The notes under the pieces are model-generated. The model was not told where the DNA came from. It searched no databases and saw only the letters and a program-made list of their open reading frames with translations. Positions 52,613 to 61,342 of a DNA stretch of 64,000 nt are shown piece by piece. The stretch covers positions 1-64,000 of the forward strand of contig CAZADS010000009.1 of NCBI GenBank assembly GCA_964483985.1, written 5' to 3'. Every line of letters starts with the position of its first letter. Position 1 is the first letter of the stretch. The position numbers were made by a program, and so were the translations under genes. This DNA comes from CAZADS01 sp964483985 (lineage in GTDB: Bacteria; Pseudomonadota; Alphaproteobacteria; Thalassobaculales; Thalassobaculaceae).

Positions 52613-52688
52613 TGGTGCCGCAGGAGGGACTTGAACCCCCGACCCACGCATTACGAATGCGTTGCTCTACCAGCTGAGCTACTGCGGC
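52613..52688 (-). tRNA. tRNA-Thr (anticodon CGU)
   Basis: Read on the minus strand from 52688 it forms a full cloverleaf: acceptor GCCGCAG pairs with CTGCGGC, the D arm is GCTCAGCTGGTAGAGC, the anticodon stem ACGCA/TGCGT encloses loop TTCGTAA (anticodon CGT), and the T arm contains GTTCAAGTC. Discriminator A is at 52616 and the encoded CCA is at 52615-52613. CGU reads ACG, so it is a threonine tRNA. Confidence 0.95.
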
Positions 52689-52857
52689 TGGGCTTTATGA
52701 ATAAGATTTACTAAGGTCTTAATTGGCTGTGCGCAAGTCCGAAATGCCGTAGATTAACCTCCACTGCGGTGGAAAGTTCGTTTTTCCGGATTCGTCTTTG
52801 CTTTGCAATGGATTTATGATTATAAAGATATAATAACGACCGCTGAGGTTAATCAGC

Positions 52858-53310
52858 ATGACGCAGAGCGATATAGAAACAAGAATAGAGAAGCTTTGTA
52901 TAAAAAAGGGGCTAAAAATGACAGAGCCCCGGCGAGTGATTGCGAGAGTACTTTCGGAGGCTACTGACCACCCTGATGTGGAAAGTTTACATCTTAGAGT
53001 ACGAGAGTCTGATCCTTCAATTTCTATAGCGACGGTTTACCGTACAATGAGGTTATTTGAAGATACTAACATTGTTACCAAGCGGGATTTTGGGGATGGC
53101 CGGGCGCGCTACGAGGGTGTGGAAAATGAAGAAGACCACCATGAACATTTAATTAACGTTCGAACAGGCGAAATAATCGAATTTTATGATGAAGAACTTG
53201 AGTTACTCAAAATAAAGGTAGCTCGCGACCTAGGGTTCAAACTTGTGGATCATCATCTTGAGTTATTTGGTATACCTCTCCCTGAGACTGGCAATGATGG
53301 TGATAAATAA
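52858..53310 (+). CDS. fur: Fur-family regulator (alphaproteobacterial Fur/Mur type)
   Basis: The 150-residue protein has the Fur DNA-binding domain (KKGLKMTEPRRVIARVL...SIATVYRTMRLFEDTNIV) and the metal site EEDHHEHLINVRTGEIIEFYDEELE. It lacks the CxxC pairs for structural zinc, as is usual in alphaproteobacterial Fur/Mur, which respond to iron or manganese. It is the best candidate in the window for binding the Fur-like sites at 38.0 and 41.7 kb. Whether iron or manganese is sensed cannot be told. Confidence 0.88.
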   Translation: MTQSDIETRIEKLCIKKGLKMTEPRRVIARVLSEATDHPDVESLHLRVRESDPSISIATVYRTMRLFEDTNIVTKRDFGDGRARYEGVENEEDHHEHLINVRTGEIIEFYDEELELLKIKVARDLGFKLVDHHLELFGIPLPETGNDGDK

Positions 53311-53361
53311 ATCGAATTTAGACTTCACGGACTAAATTGTCCTTAAAATGCAGTTTTTAGC

Positions 53362-54690
53362 TTAGCTTTCACATAAATCAACGATGTGTAAAAACGATCC
53401 AAAGACCGAGCCACTTCTTAATCCTGAGCTCGAAACATGCTGCCCTTCAGCATCTTCCATTTTGAAAAATTTATCGCCATTAACCTCAGAAACCACTTGG
53501 GCATAATGAAATTCATGTCCTCTTACGCGGATATGTTTTGGTCCAAATGGTGTTTGCGATAACGTTTCTGCAACCCGATATCCTATAGTGGGTTTACGAT
53601 TCCGAAAGGTTGTTTCGAGTCCGAGGATACCCGCCATAGGATAGACTGTGCCATTGATGTCGGTAAGGGATCTTCCCAAAGCCATATAACCACCACATTC
53701 TCCATAAATAACCTTTCCTTTGTTGGCAGCTATCTTTAAACCATTAAAAAAGTTTGTGTTCGTTGATAAGAGGCCGGCATTCAGCTCGGGATAGCCCCCA
53801 GGCAGGAAAATTGCGTCACATGATTCTGGCGGCGCTTGATTGGCCAACGGCGAAAATGGAAGAATTTCAGCGTTGAGGGACCGCCAACCTTCGATAATAT
53901 GATGATAAGAAAACCCAAAAGCAGGATCATTTGCTAGTGCTATTCGTTGACCAAGAGGTAATAATGCCTTGGGTGTCGCGGCAGATTTTATATGGGTGGG
54001 CGAGGCCAATCCAAGTATCACTTGAATGTCTAAATTCTCATCGATGATATGGGCGGCTTTTTGAATAAATTGATTTATATTGCTATGTTCGGTGGCTTGA
54101 ATTAGGCCTAGATGACGTGAAGGTAGTTTAAGATCTGGTGTACGGGGTACAATACCTAAGACTTTAATTTCGGCATTTTTTAAGGAGGACGTCAGGAGAT
54201 GTTCATGGCGGCTGCTTGCAACTCGGTTTAATATGACGCCACCAAAATTCAATTTAGGTCGAAAATCGCGGAATCCGGTGGCTATTGCGGCGACAGATTG
54301 TGCTTGAGAACTAGCGTCAATCACAAGAATGACAGGCCAATTCATTCGTTCAGCTAAACAAGCGCTTGATCCGTCGTCTAGATTTCCGATACGGATAGCA
54401 CCATCAAACAGACCCATTGCTCCTTCCACAATTAAAATATCTAGGTTGGTGGCTAGTTTAGTTGTTAAAAAACTAAGTGTTTCAGGTCGCATCGACCAAC
54501 CGTCTAAATTATAAGATCTTCGGTTGCTAGCTGCTTCGTGAAAACGAGGGTCGATATAGTCGGGTCCCACTTTTGCCGAACCTACTTTTAAACCAGCATT
54601 CAGCATCGCTCTTATCAATCCGAGGCTTATAATTGTTTTTCCGGATCCTGAGGTAGGGCTCGAGATTAGTACCCCGGGGGCTAGATGCAT
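53362..54690 (-). CDS. cobB: Cobyrinic/hydrogenobyrinic acid a,c-diamide synthase
   Basis: ATP- and glutamine-dependent amidation of the a and c carboxylates, giving the substrate of CobNST. The 442-residue protein has an N-terminal ATPase domain (GVLISSPTSGSGKTIISLGLIRAM; VGPDYIDPRFHE; VEGAMGLFDG) and a C-terminal class I glutaminase domain with the catalytic cysteine C332 in IYGECGGYMALG and a late RGHEFHYA histidine motif. It is coupled to cobA, 8 nt away on the same strand. Confidence 0.95.
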   Translation of the reverse strand: MHLAPGVLISSPTSGSGKTIISLGLIRAMLNAGLKVGSAKVGPDYIDPRFHEAASNRRSYNLDGWSMRPETLSFLTTKLATNLDILIVEGAMGLFDGAIRIGNLDDGSSACLAERMNWPVILVIDASSQAQSVAAIATGFRDFRPKLNFGGVILNRVASSRHEHLLTSSLKNAEIKVLGIVPRTPDLKLPSRHLGLIQATEHSNINQFIQKAAHIIDENLDIQVILGLASPTHIKSAATPKALLPLGQRIALANDPAFGFSYHHIIEGWRSLNAEILPFSPLANQAPPESCDAIFLPGGYPELNAGLLSTNTNFFNGLKIAANKGKVIYGECGGYMALGRSLTDINGTVYPMAGILGLETTFRNRKPTIGYRVAETLSQTPFGPKHIRVRGHEFHYAQVVSEVNGDKFFKMEDAEGQHVSSSGLRSGSVFGSFLHIVDLCES

Positions 54691-54698
54691 AACTCGCT

Positions 54699-55532
54699 TT
54701 ACCCAGTTTCTTTATAGGAGGAAAGTGATAATGGGTCTGGGTCTAATTCACGACCTTGTGACGCTCCCAACCAATCAAGTCCTTTGCGCAGCTGAACGGT
54801 TTGACCAACAACTATAATTGCAGGCGGTTTGAAATTACCTGACAGAATGTCTTCATGACATTTCTGGAGAGATGTTTCCAATACTCTTTGCTTGGGTGTT
54901 GATGCGTTGGTAATGACAGCTACTGGTTCATCTGGTAAACGGCCGGCTTTGATTAGTTCTACGGCTATTATTTTAATATGTTTAAGTGCCATATATATGA
55001 CTAATACAGGGGCACTTTCACTTAGTGCGCGCCAATTTAAATTTGCGACCCTGCCGGTGGCATCATGGCCGGTTACTAGTGTGACTGCATGATTAGTATC
55101 GCGATGGGTTAATGGAATTCCAGCATAGGCTAGGCCCCCGATACCAGCTGTTAGGCCGGGTAGAATACGAAAGGGAATACCAGCCTTAACTAGGGCGAGT
55201 GCTTCTTCCCCTCCGCGCCCAAATACAAGCGGATCACCCCCTTTCAAACGCAATACGCGTAAATTTTTTCTAGCTAATTGAATCAATCGCAAGGAAATGT
55301 CAGCTTGATGAACCGATGGTTTCCCTCCTCGTTTACCAGCGTACTCTTTCGTCGTTTTTTCGGGAGCTATTTTTAAGATTTCTGCACTTACCAGGGCGTC
55401 GTAAACAATTATATCGGCATGTTGTATTGCATGCCAAGTTTGTAAAGTTACCAGTCCCGGATCACCGGGCCCTGCACCAGCCAACCAGACACTGCCAGCT
55501 TTGAATTTAATATTCAAAATGGGACTTTTCAT
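54699..55532 (-). CDS. cobA: Uroporphyrinogen-III C-methyltransferase
   Basis: SAM-dependent enzyme giving precorrin-2, the branch point to cobalamin and siroheme. The 277-residue protein shows VWLAGAGPGDPGLVTLQTWHAIQHADIIVYDALVS, GKRGGKPS, RLKGGDPLVFGRGGEEA, GITAGIGG-type LPGLTAGIGGLAYAGIPLTHR and TLVTGHD motifs. It has no CysG-type N-terminal domain, as expected for CobA. It is the first gene of a cobA-cobB pair and divergent from phoR. Confidence 0.95.
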   Translation of the reverse strand: MKSPILNIKFKAGSVWLAGAGPGDPGLVTLQTWHAIQHADIIVYDALVSAEILKIAPEKTTKEYAGKRGGKPSVHQADISLRLIQLARKNLRVLRLKGGDPLVFGRGGEEALALVKAGIPFRILPGLTAGIGGLAYAGIPLTHRDTNHAVTLVTGHDATGRVANLNWRALSESAPVLVIYMALKHIKIIAVELIKAGRLPDEPVAVITNASTPKQRVLETSLQKCHEDILSGNFKPPAIIVVGQTVQLRKGLDWLGASQGRELDPDPLSLSSYKETG

Positions 55533-55648
55533 GATGCTGCCCAGAATACGCGGAGTCGGTATGAAAACCTAGTCAAGTTTTTGCTTCTTAAGTAATCTTG
55601 TAGTAATGGAGGTGTGACGGGAATCAAAAAGGTAATTTTGGAATTGGT

Positions 55649-56764
55649 ATGCTTAAACTTTCTGCTTCTCAAGAAAATAGAAAACTTGGTTTTGATATAA
55701 GTATGCTGGATGGGTTGCCTAATCCCGTTCTTCTCATTGATTCAGAACACCGTGTGGTTGGTTTTAACCGTGCAGCAAAACATTTTCCAGTTACTGGGGA
55801 ACAAAACCAAATTGATGAAAATATCCTGTGGACCCGGTTAGAAAACTTAATCGATAACTTGGATTTAATGATTGCAGTTGATGCGACGCTCGGTGGCGCC
55901 CCAGGTTCATCAAGGGAGATTTTTCTTGATTATCCGATTGCTCGTCATTTTGGCGTGAATATTTGGAGATTACCCGATCTAAAAACCCCTGGTCCAGCTT
56001 GGGTTTTAATGGTGTTTCAGGATATAACGGAATCAAAAATCACGGCACAGGTTCGTGCGGATTTTGTAGCAAATGTGAGTCACGAGCTCCGTTCGCCTTT
56101 ATCAGCACTTTTGGGCTTTGTGGAAACCCTTCGTGGTCCCGCCCGAGAGGACGAAGTGGCCAGGGAACGGTTCCTTGCGATTATGGAATCTGAAGCTCAG
56201 AGAATGACGCGCTTAATAGACGATTTGTTGACTTTATCTAAAGTGGAAACTGACGAACATATCCAACCAGAGGATAGAATTGAAATTCCTCCTTTGTTAG
56301 ACCAGGTTGCAAATATATTATCTGTGCGAGCAAAAGAAAGAGATATGGAAATAGAAATTAGACTGCCAGACCAAGTGCCTCCCGTATTGGGTGATCAAGA
56401 TGAATTAACACAAGTTTTTCAAAATTTAATAGCTAATGCGATAAATTATGGCCTTGCGGGCCGGGCCATTCAGATTTTAGTAGATGTAGGTTTCGAAATT
56501 GATGGTAAAGTTGATCAGGTTCTCATGGTCTCAGTAGTAAATGAAGGTGACGGAATAGCAGCTGAAGAATTACCTAGGCTTACTGAACGGTTTTATCGGG
56601 TTCATAAAGGGCGGTCTAGAACAATGGGCGGGACAGGCCTTGGTTTAGCAATTGTCAAACATATTGTAGCTCGCCACAGAGGTCATTTAGAAATAGAAAG
56701 TACTTTGGGAAAAACAACCTCGTTTACTGTTAGCTTGCCGGTTGGGCCAAAAGAAGGCTACTAA
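55649..56764 (+). CDS. phoR: PhoR-type sensor histidine kinase without membrane segments
   Basis: The 371-residue protein has a PAS-like sensor (residues about 15-125, LPNPVLLIDSEHRVVGFNRAAKHF), a HisKA domain with the phosphorylated H145 in ADFVANVSHELRSPLSALLGFVETL, and an HATPase domain (NLIANAINYG, GTGLGLAIVKHIVARHRGH). Its partner phoB lies two genes on, so it should control the phosphate response. No N-terminal membrane helix is encoded, and only 116 nt separate it from cobA, so the usual PhoR anchor is missing and not merely mis-called. It may be held at the membrane by a partner. Confidence 0.88.
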   Translation: MLKLSASQENRKLGFDISMLDGLPNPVLLIDSEHRVVGFNRAAKHFPVTGEQNQIDENILWTRLENLIDNLDLMIAVDATLGGAPGSSREIFLDYPIARHFGVNIWRLPDLKTPGPAWVLMVFQDITESKITAQVRADFVANVSHELRSPLSALLGFVETLRGPAREDEVARERFLAIMESEAQRMTRLIDDLLTLSKVETDEHIQPEDRIEIPPLLDQVANILSVRAKERDMEIEIRLPDQVPPVLGDQDELTQVFQNLIANAINYGLAGRAIQILVDVGFEIDGKVDQVLMVSVVNEGDGIAAEELPRLTERFYRVHKGRSRTMGGTGLGLAIVKHIVARHRGHLEIESTLGKTTSFTVSLPVGPKEGY

Positions 56765-56784
56765 GAAAAGATGTTGTATCGAAA

Positions 56785-57498
56785 ATGGCAACACGAAATC
56801 TAGAAGTATTTTATTCTGGCGCTCCAGCCCTTCATGATGTAGCCCTCAACATCTACGGAAACGAGGTTACCTCGCTTATAGTGCCCTCGGGGTGCGGTAA
56901 ATCCACTTTTATTCGATCTTTAAATCGAATGAATGACACTATCGAAAATTGTAGTGTAGAAGACGCTGTTTTTCTCGACGGAGGAGATATTTACGGACGG
57001 GGCCTGGATGTTGCTCAACTTCGAACTCGGATCGCTACGGTTTTTCAAAAACCCAATCCATTTCCAAAATTCCACAGGATAGCAAAAGATAAAGAGGAGT
57101 TAAATGGAATAGTACTTGGAGGTTTAGAACGAACAGACCTACTTGATGAAGTTCGTGACCGATTGGATATGTCAGGAACTAGTTTTTCGCGTGGGCAGCA
57201 GCAGCGACTTTGCATTGCTCACTCCATTGCTGTCCGTCCTGAAGTAATCTTAATGGATGAATCCTGCTCCGCTCTAGATCCCATTGCAACGGCTCGTATT
57301 GGAGAGCTGATCACAGAATTAAAAGCACAATACACAATAGTGATTGTTACTTACTCTATGCAACAAGCTCGACGGTTTTCAGACAAAACTGCTTACTTTC
57401 AGTTGATCCGAATCATTGAGCATGGCGATACAGAAAATCTTTTTGAAACTGCTCAAGATGAACGCACTAGTGATTACGTTATGCGGCGTATAGGATAG
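56785..57498 (+). CDS. pstB: Degenerate PstB-like phosphate ABC ATPase
   Basis: The 237-residue protein is clearly PstB (SLNRMND, DGGDIYGRGLDVAQLR, VFQKPNPFPK, SCSALDPIATARI, TIVIVTYSMQQA), but several catalytic motifs are altered. The first glycine of Walker A is V33 (VPSGCGKST). The signature LSGGQ is FSRGQ (134-138). The switch histidine is Y190. About 12 residues after the Q-loop region (the usual SIYxNVAYG stretch) are missing. Walker B with E159 is intact. The frame is open throughout, so this is either a pseudo-ATPase kept for signalling or a gene in early decay. pstSCA and phoU, its usual partners, are not here. Confidence 0.82.
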   Translation: MATRNLEVFYSGAPALHDVALNIYGNEVTSLIVPSGCGKSTFIRSLNRMNDTIENCSVEDAVFLDGGDIYGRGLDVAQLRTRIATVFQKPNPFPKFHRIAKDKEELNGIVLGGLERTDLLDEVRDRLDMSGTSFSRGQQQRLCIAHSIAVRPEVILMDESCSALDPIATARIGELITELKAQYTIVIVTYSMQQARRFSDKTAYFQLIRIIEHGDTENLFETAQDERTSDYVMRRIG

Positions 57499-57502
57499 AA
57501 AA

Positions 57503-58207
57503 ATGGACCGAAGCATCGCACCTTTAATACTTATTGTTGAAGATGAATCTCCGTTGGCAGAAATGCTCTGTTATAATTTAGATAAAGCCGGTTTTCGTAC
57601 CGCAGTTGCCCTCACTGGGGAAGAGGCGCTTAGTCAAATAGATATGGAACTTCCGGATCTCGCTATTGTAGATTGGATGCTGCCAGAAAGGTCTGGTATT
57701 GAAATTTGTAGAACGCTGCGGCGAAGAAAGGATACTCGCCATTTGCCTGTGATAATGTTAACCGCTAGAGGAGAGGAGGGTGATCGAATCCTTGGCTTGG
57801 AGGCGGGTGCGGACGACTATATTGTAAAACCATATTCCCCCCGTGAAATGATTGCGCGGGCTAAGGCGTTACTAAGACGAAGTGATATTTATGGTTCCTC
57901 TATTGTTAAAGAGTACGCCGGTATTGTTATCGATACGGACGCATACCGTGTAACACGTGACGGTAATTCTTTGCATCTTAGCCCAAAGTGTTTTAGGCTT
58001 TTAGAGACTCTTTTAGACCGACCCGGTTACGTTTTTTCAAGAGAACAATTACTTGGTAGGGTTTGGGGCAGCGACGTTTTTGTGGAACCAAGAACAGTAG
58101 ACGTTCATATTAGGAGATTGCGAAAAGTATTAAATGCTAACGGAGGTAGGGAACTTTTAAGGACGGTTCGAAGCGCTGGTTATTCTTTGGACGAAAATCA
58201 ACACTAG
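57503..58207 (+). CDS. phoB: Phosphate regulon response regulator PhoB
   Basis: The 234-residue OmpR-family regulator has a receiver domain (LILIVEDESPLAEML, phospho-acceptor D57 in LAIVDWMLPERSG, K in DDYIVKPYSPREM) and a C-terminal winged helix (LSPKCFRLLETLLDRPGYVFSREQLLGRVWGSDVFVEPRTVDVHIRRLRKVL) with the characteristic PhoB recognition helix. It starts 4 nt after the pstB-like stop and converges on the pterin dehydratase gene with a 4-nt overlap. Confidence 0.93.
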   Translation: MDRSIAPLILIVEDESPLAEMLCYNLDKAGFRTAVALTGEEALSQIDMELPDLAIVDWMLPERSGIEICRTLRRRKDTRHLPVIMLTARGEEGDRILGLEAGADDYIVKPYSPREMIARAKALLRRSDIYGSSIVKEYAGIVIDTDAYRVTRDGNSLHLSPKCFRLLETLLDRPGYVFSREQLLGRVWGSDVFVEPRTVDVHIRRLRKVLNANGGRELLRTVRSAGYSLDENQH

Positions 58208-58494
58208 ATTTTAAAGTCGTTCATAAAGGATGCCATTTTAATATCTAGTTCAGTAACCCCACCAGCTTCATGGGTGGATAGTGTGACCTCTACGCGGTTG
58301 TAAACGTTAAACCATTCGGGGTGATGGTTTATTTTCTCAGCTAACAAAGCTGAACATGTCATAAAAGCAAATGCTTCGATGAAATTATTAAATTCGAAAA
58401 CGCGAAAGATCGCGTTCCGGCCTTTTACTTCTTCCCAGTCTCTAAGTTCTTTCATCGCCTCCTTGCGCGATACTTTGTCAAGTAAAATAGCCAT
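58204..58494 (-). CDS. phhB: Pterin-4a-carbinolamine dehydratase
   Basis: The 96-residue protein has the family pattern FEFNNFIEAFAFMTCSALLAEKINHHPEWFNVYNRVEVTLSTHEAGGVTELD, including the conserved HHPEW and THxAGGVT motifs with the catalytic histidines. It dehydrates the carbinolamine formed during pterin-dependent hydroxylation. Many bacteria have it without a phenylalanine hydroxylase, and none is visible nearby. It lies upstream of no other gene on this strand; the amidase ends 30 nt before it. Confidence 0.92.
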   Translation of the reverse strand: MAILLDKVSRKEAMKELRDWEEVKGRNAIFRVFEFNNFIEAFAFMTCSALLAEKINHHPEWFNVYNRVEVTLSTHEAGGVTELDIKMASFMNDFKI

Positions 58495-58524
58495 CTCTGG
58501 TCTCCTACTACTATAAGATGAGAA

Positions 58525-59991
58525 TTATTGTTCCTTTGATGCTTGGGGGTCTATTGGTACAAGATCCCTTAATCCGGTTGTTTCTTCGTAAAGATTTGCA
58601 GCGGAAAGTAAACTGGCTTCGCCTCTAGGTCCCCCGACTAATTGTAGTCCGACAGGCAAATTCGAATTTGTAAATCCAGCCGGCACACTCATTGCTGGAT
58701 GACCAGTTAGAGTGATTGCATATGCAATGGTCAACCATTCAACATAGTTTGAAAACTTGTGCTCCCCTAATTCAGCGACAAACCGCTCTTCGATGGGATA
58801 AGGTGGAACGACAGTCGCTGGGCAAATTAGGATGTCATATTCATCAAAAAAAGCTGCCGCTCTTGCTATATATTTACTTCTGGCAATCTCAACTCGGGCA
58901 AAATCATCTATAGTTAATCCGCCTGCTCTTTCTATATTCCAAATGACCTCGGGTTTTAGGTCGCTTCGGTTCTTTTCTAACAACGATTTTTTGCTGACAT
59001 AAAACGAGATGGCCCGCCATGTCTGAAAAATATCCTGAACATCGTGGAAATCAGGATGCGCTTCCTCAACAATGCAACCTAGTTCCTCGAAATTTTTGGC
59101 TGCTGTTGAACAAATTTCTTTAATTTCTGGGTCAACAGGAGTGACGCCTAAGTCGGATGAAAACGCTACTTTTCTGGGTTTATTGCGGCTATTAATTGCG
59201 CGGCTATAATCGTCCTGTGTCTTAGGTAAGGAAATAGGGTCACCGGGATGGTGCCCTACCATTGCATCTAAAAGCAAAGCTACGTCCGGTACATTACGCG
59301 CCATCGGGCCCGCCACACTAAATGGCTGACCTGGAATACTTAAAAGGTTATCAGGATAAGAACCCAAACCGCTCGCCCCATGGGCAACGCGGCCCGGACT
59401 TGGCCTGAAACCAACCACAGAACAGAAGCTGGCAGGGTTTCTCAGTGACCCGCCTAGGTCACTACCAGTGGCAAGCCACGCTTGCCCGGTAGCTAACGCC
59501 ACGGCTGATCCTCCTGAGGAACCGGCACAGCTTTTCGAGACGTCCCAAGGGTTTCGTGTAGCTCCAAAAACTTCATTAAATGTGTTTGCCCCAGCACCGA
59601 ATTCAGGAGTATTAGATTTCGCATAAACGATACCACCGTTTTCTTCGAGAATTTCCACCAGGCAGTCCGAGCGTTTGGGGACGAAATCCTTATAAATAGG
59701 CGATCCCCAAGTTGTTCGGACGCCCGCGACAGGATCGAGGTCTTTAATTGCCACCGGAAAACCCGCTAACAGTCCGCGATCCTCTACAGAGCGTTTCATA
59801 AGTGATTTGGCGTGATCCCTGGCCCTATCAAAACACAAGGTTGGAAGTGAATTTACATGTTTGTCAACTTTTCCTATCCTATCTTCCAGAGTATCCAATA
59901 AGTCTAGGGGAGAAATATCTTCACATTTCAGTAAACGGACAATTTCTAAAGCGGTCTTGCTTATTAGAGTTTCATCTCCTGCCATTTTCAA
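58525..59991 (-). CDS. Amidase-signature family amidase
   Basis: The 488-residue hydrolase has the Ser-cisSer-Lys triad: K83 in PVAIKDLDPVAGVRTTWGS, cis-Ser S158 in CAGSSGGSAVALATG and nucleophile S182 in TGSDLGGSLRNPASF. It ends with the usual TGHPAMSVPAGFTNSNLPVGLQLVGG segment. No gatB or gatC lies nearby, and the C-terminal half differs from GatA, so it is a catabolic amidase acting on an unknown amide. It opens the minus-strand catabolic patch. Confidence 0.9.
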   Translation of the reverse strand: MKMAGDETLISKTALEIVRLLKCEDISPLDLLDTLEDRIGKVDKHVNSLPTLCFDRARDHAKSLMKRSVEDRGLLAGFPVAIKDLDPVAGVRTTWGSPIYKDFVPKRSDCLVEILEENGGIVYAKSNTPEFGAGANTFNEVFGATRNPWDVSKSCAGSSGGSAVALATGQAWLATGSDLGGSLRNPASFCSVVGFRPSPGRVAHGASGLGSYPDNLLSIPGQPFSVAGPMARNVPDVALLLDAMVGHHPGDPISLPKTQDDYSRAINSRNKPRKVAFSSDLGVTPVDPEIKEICSTAAKNFEELGCIVEEAHPDFHDVQDIFQTWRAISFYVSKKSLLEKNRSDLKPEVIWNIERAGGLTIDDFARVEIARSKYIARAAAFFDEYDILICPATVVPPYPIEERFVAELGEHKFSNYVEWLTIAYAITLTGHPAMSVPAGFTNSNLPVGLQLVGGPRGEASLLSAANLYEETTGLRDLVPIDPQASKEQ

Positions 59992-60055
59992 CTGCTCCTA
60001 GTAGCCATGGAAGATGGTGTATCTTTAACAGTATCTAACTCTTCATTCACAATTT

Positions 60056-60454
60056 CTATTGGAGTTTGGAAACATTGCTGTTTTCAGGTGGACGTGCGGA
60101 AGGGGAAGCGTGGTGATGGATAAGTTGCCAACTATTAGCTTCTTTGACAAACAAATTTGTAGCCACAAGCGCACTGGTGGTTAGCAATTCGTAACAGGTG
60201 ACATAGCAAAATTCCCGAGATAAAAAATGAGCTCTTGCATATTGGCAGGATATATTGGGAGAGTTAGGACCTGCAAAAATAGTGGCCCAGCTTTGCATTA
60301 TCGAATCTCTTCCATACAGTGGTGGCCAACCAGGATGCACACAAACGGTAGGTATATTTCGCGACCAAAGAGCATCTAGTGCTTTTAAGTCACGGGTTGC
60401 GAAGGCATTATAAAAAGCGTCATTTGTGAATAACACAGCTGCTTCATCGCTCAT
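60056..60454 (-). CDS. SnoaL/NTF2-like small protein
   Basis: A ketosteroid-isomerase-like fold protein of 132 residues from ATG 60454: MSDEAAVLFTNDAFYNAFATRDLKALDALWSRNIPTVCVHPGWPPLYGRDSIMQSWATIF, typical of the bacterial SnoaL-like group (DUF4440 or nuclear transport factor 2). An in-frame start at 60487 adds 11 residues that do not fit the family. Such proteins may be small enzymes or ligand binders. No function can be given. Confidence 0.78.
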   Translation of the reverse strand: MSDEAAVLFTNDAFYNAFATRDLKALDALWSRNIPTVCVHPGWPPLYGRDSIMQSWATIFAGPNSPNISCQYARAHFLSREFCYVTCYELLTTSALVATNLFVKEANSWQLIHHHASPSARPPENSNVSKLQ

Positions 60455-60566
60455 TGTGTTTATAGTCCACGTAGAAGAGTAAATCATAAAAATTCACATA
60501 GTACTGTGAACCAGTTTGATCTTCCCACTTATTTAATTCAATATAAAATTGACTTAAGGTATGGTT

Positions 60567-61316
60567 TTAATAAGTAGCGCGCCCGCCAGAAATATCAAAG
60601 ACGGCACCGGTACTGAACGAACATTCTTCCGATGTTAACCATGCTATCAGCGAAGCAATTTCTTCCACCAATCCAAAACGACCGATCGGTATTTTGGATA
60701 GCATAAAGTCTATGTGTTGTTGGCTGATTTGGTCGAAAATCTCGGTCCGGACGGCTGCTGGGGTAATGCAATTGACAGTTATTGAAGTATCAGCAAGTTC
60801 TTTACCTAACGACTTAGTTAGCCCAATGACCCCAGCTTTGGCTGCACTGTAGGGAGAGGCGTTTGGATTTCCTTCCTTTCCGGCAATTGAAGCTATGTTT
60901 ACGATTCGCCCATAATTCCCATTTTGCATGTAGGGTATAACTGCTCGACAGCATAAAAATGTACCGTTTAAGTCTATATCAATTACTTTCATCCATTCGT
61001 CTACAGGATAGTTCCAGGTTTTGAAATTTGGGCCGGCGACCCCAGCACTATTAATTAAAATATCTAATTTCCCCATTGCATCGTGACTCGCTTTGGCCGC
61101 AAGTTCTACCGAGTTCCATTGAGAAATATCGACAATTTGTATATCGACATTATTTGCAAACCGTCCTTTAACTTCCGCCAGTCGATCTCCATCCATGTCC
61201 CAGAGTGAAATTTTGGCACCGCTTGCATGTAGTCTTTGAGCGGTAGCCAAGCCGATCCCGCGAGCACCTCCAGTTATGATTGCCGTTCGGCCACTATAGT
61301 CATGGGTAACTGTCAT
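60567..61316 (-). CDS. Short-chain dehydrogenase/reductase (FabG-like)
   Basis: The 249-residue enzyme has the NAD(P) loop AIITGGARGIGLATAQRL, INSAGVAG, the catalytic serine in VNIASIAGKEGN, YSAAKAGVIGLTK (YxxxK) and the C-terminal FSTGAVFDISGGRATY. The acidic SLWDMDGDRL after strand 2 suggests NAD rather than NADP. It is upstream of a Rieske oxygenase gene on the same strand and probably oxidises or reduces a product of that pathway. Substrate unknown. Confidence 0.92.
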   Translation of the reverse strand: MTVTHDYSGRTAIITGGARGIGLATAQRLHASGAKISLWDMDGDRLAEVKGRFANNVDIQIVDISQWNSVELAAKASHDAMGKLDILINSAGVAGPNFKTWNYPVDEWMKVIDIDLNGTFLCCRAVIPYMQNGNYGRIVNIASIAGKEGNPNASPYSAAKAGVIGLTKSLGKELADTSITVNCITPAAVRTEIFDQISQQHIDFMLSKIPIGRFGLVEEIASLIAWLTSEECSFSTGAVFDISGGRATY

Positions 61317-61342
61317 AAATTGATTCCTTAATTTTTCGTCAT

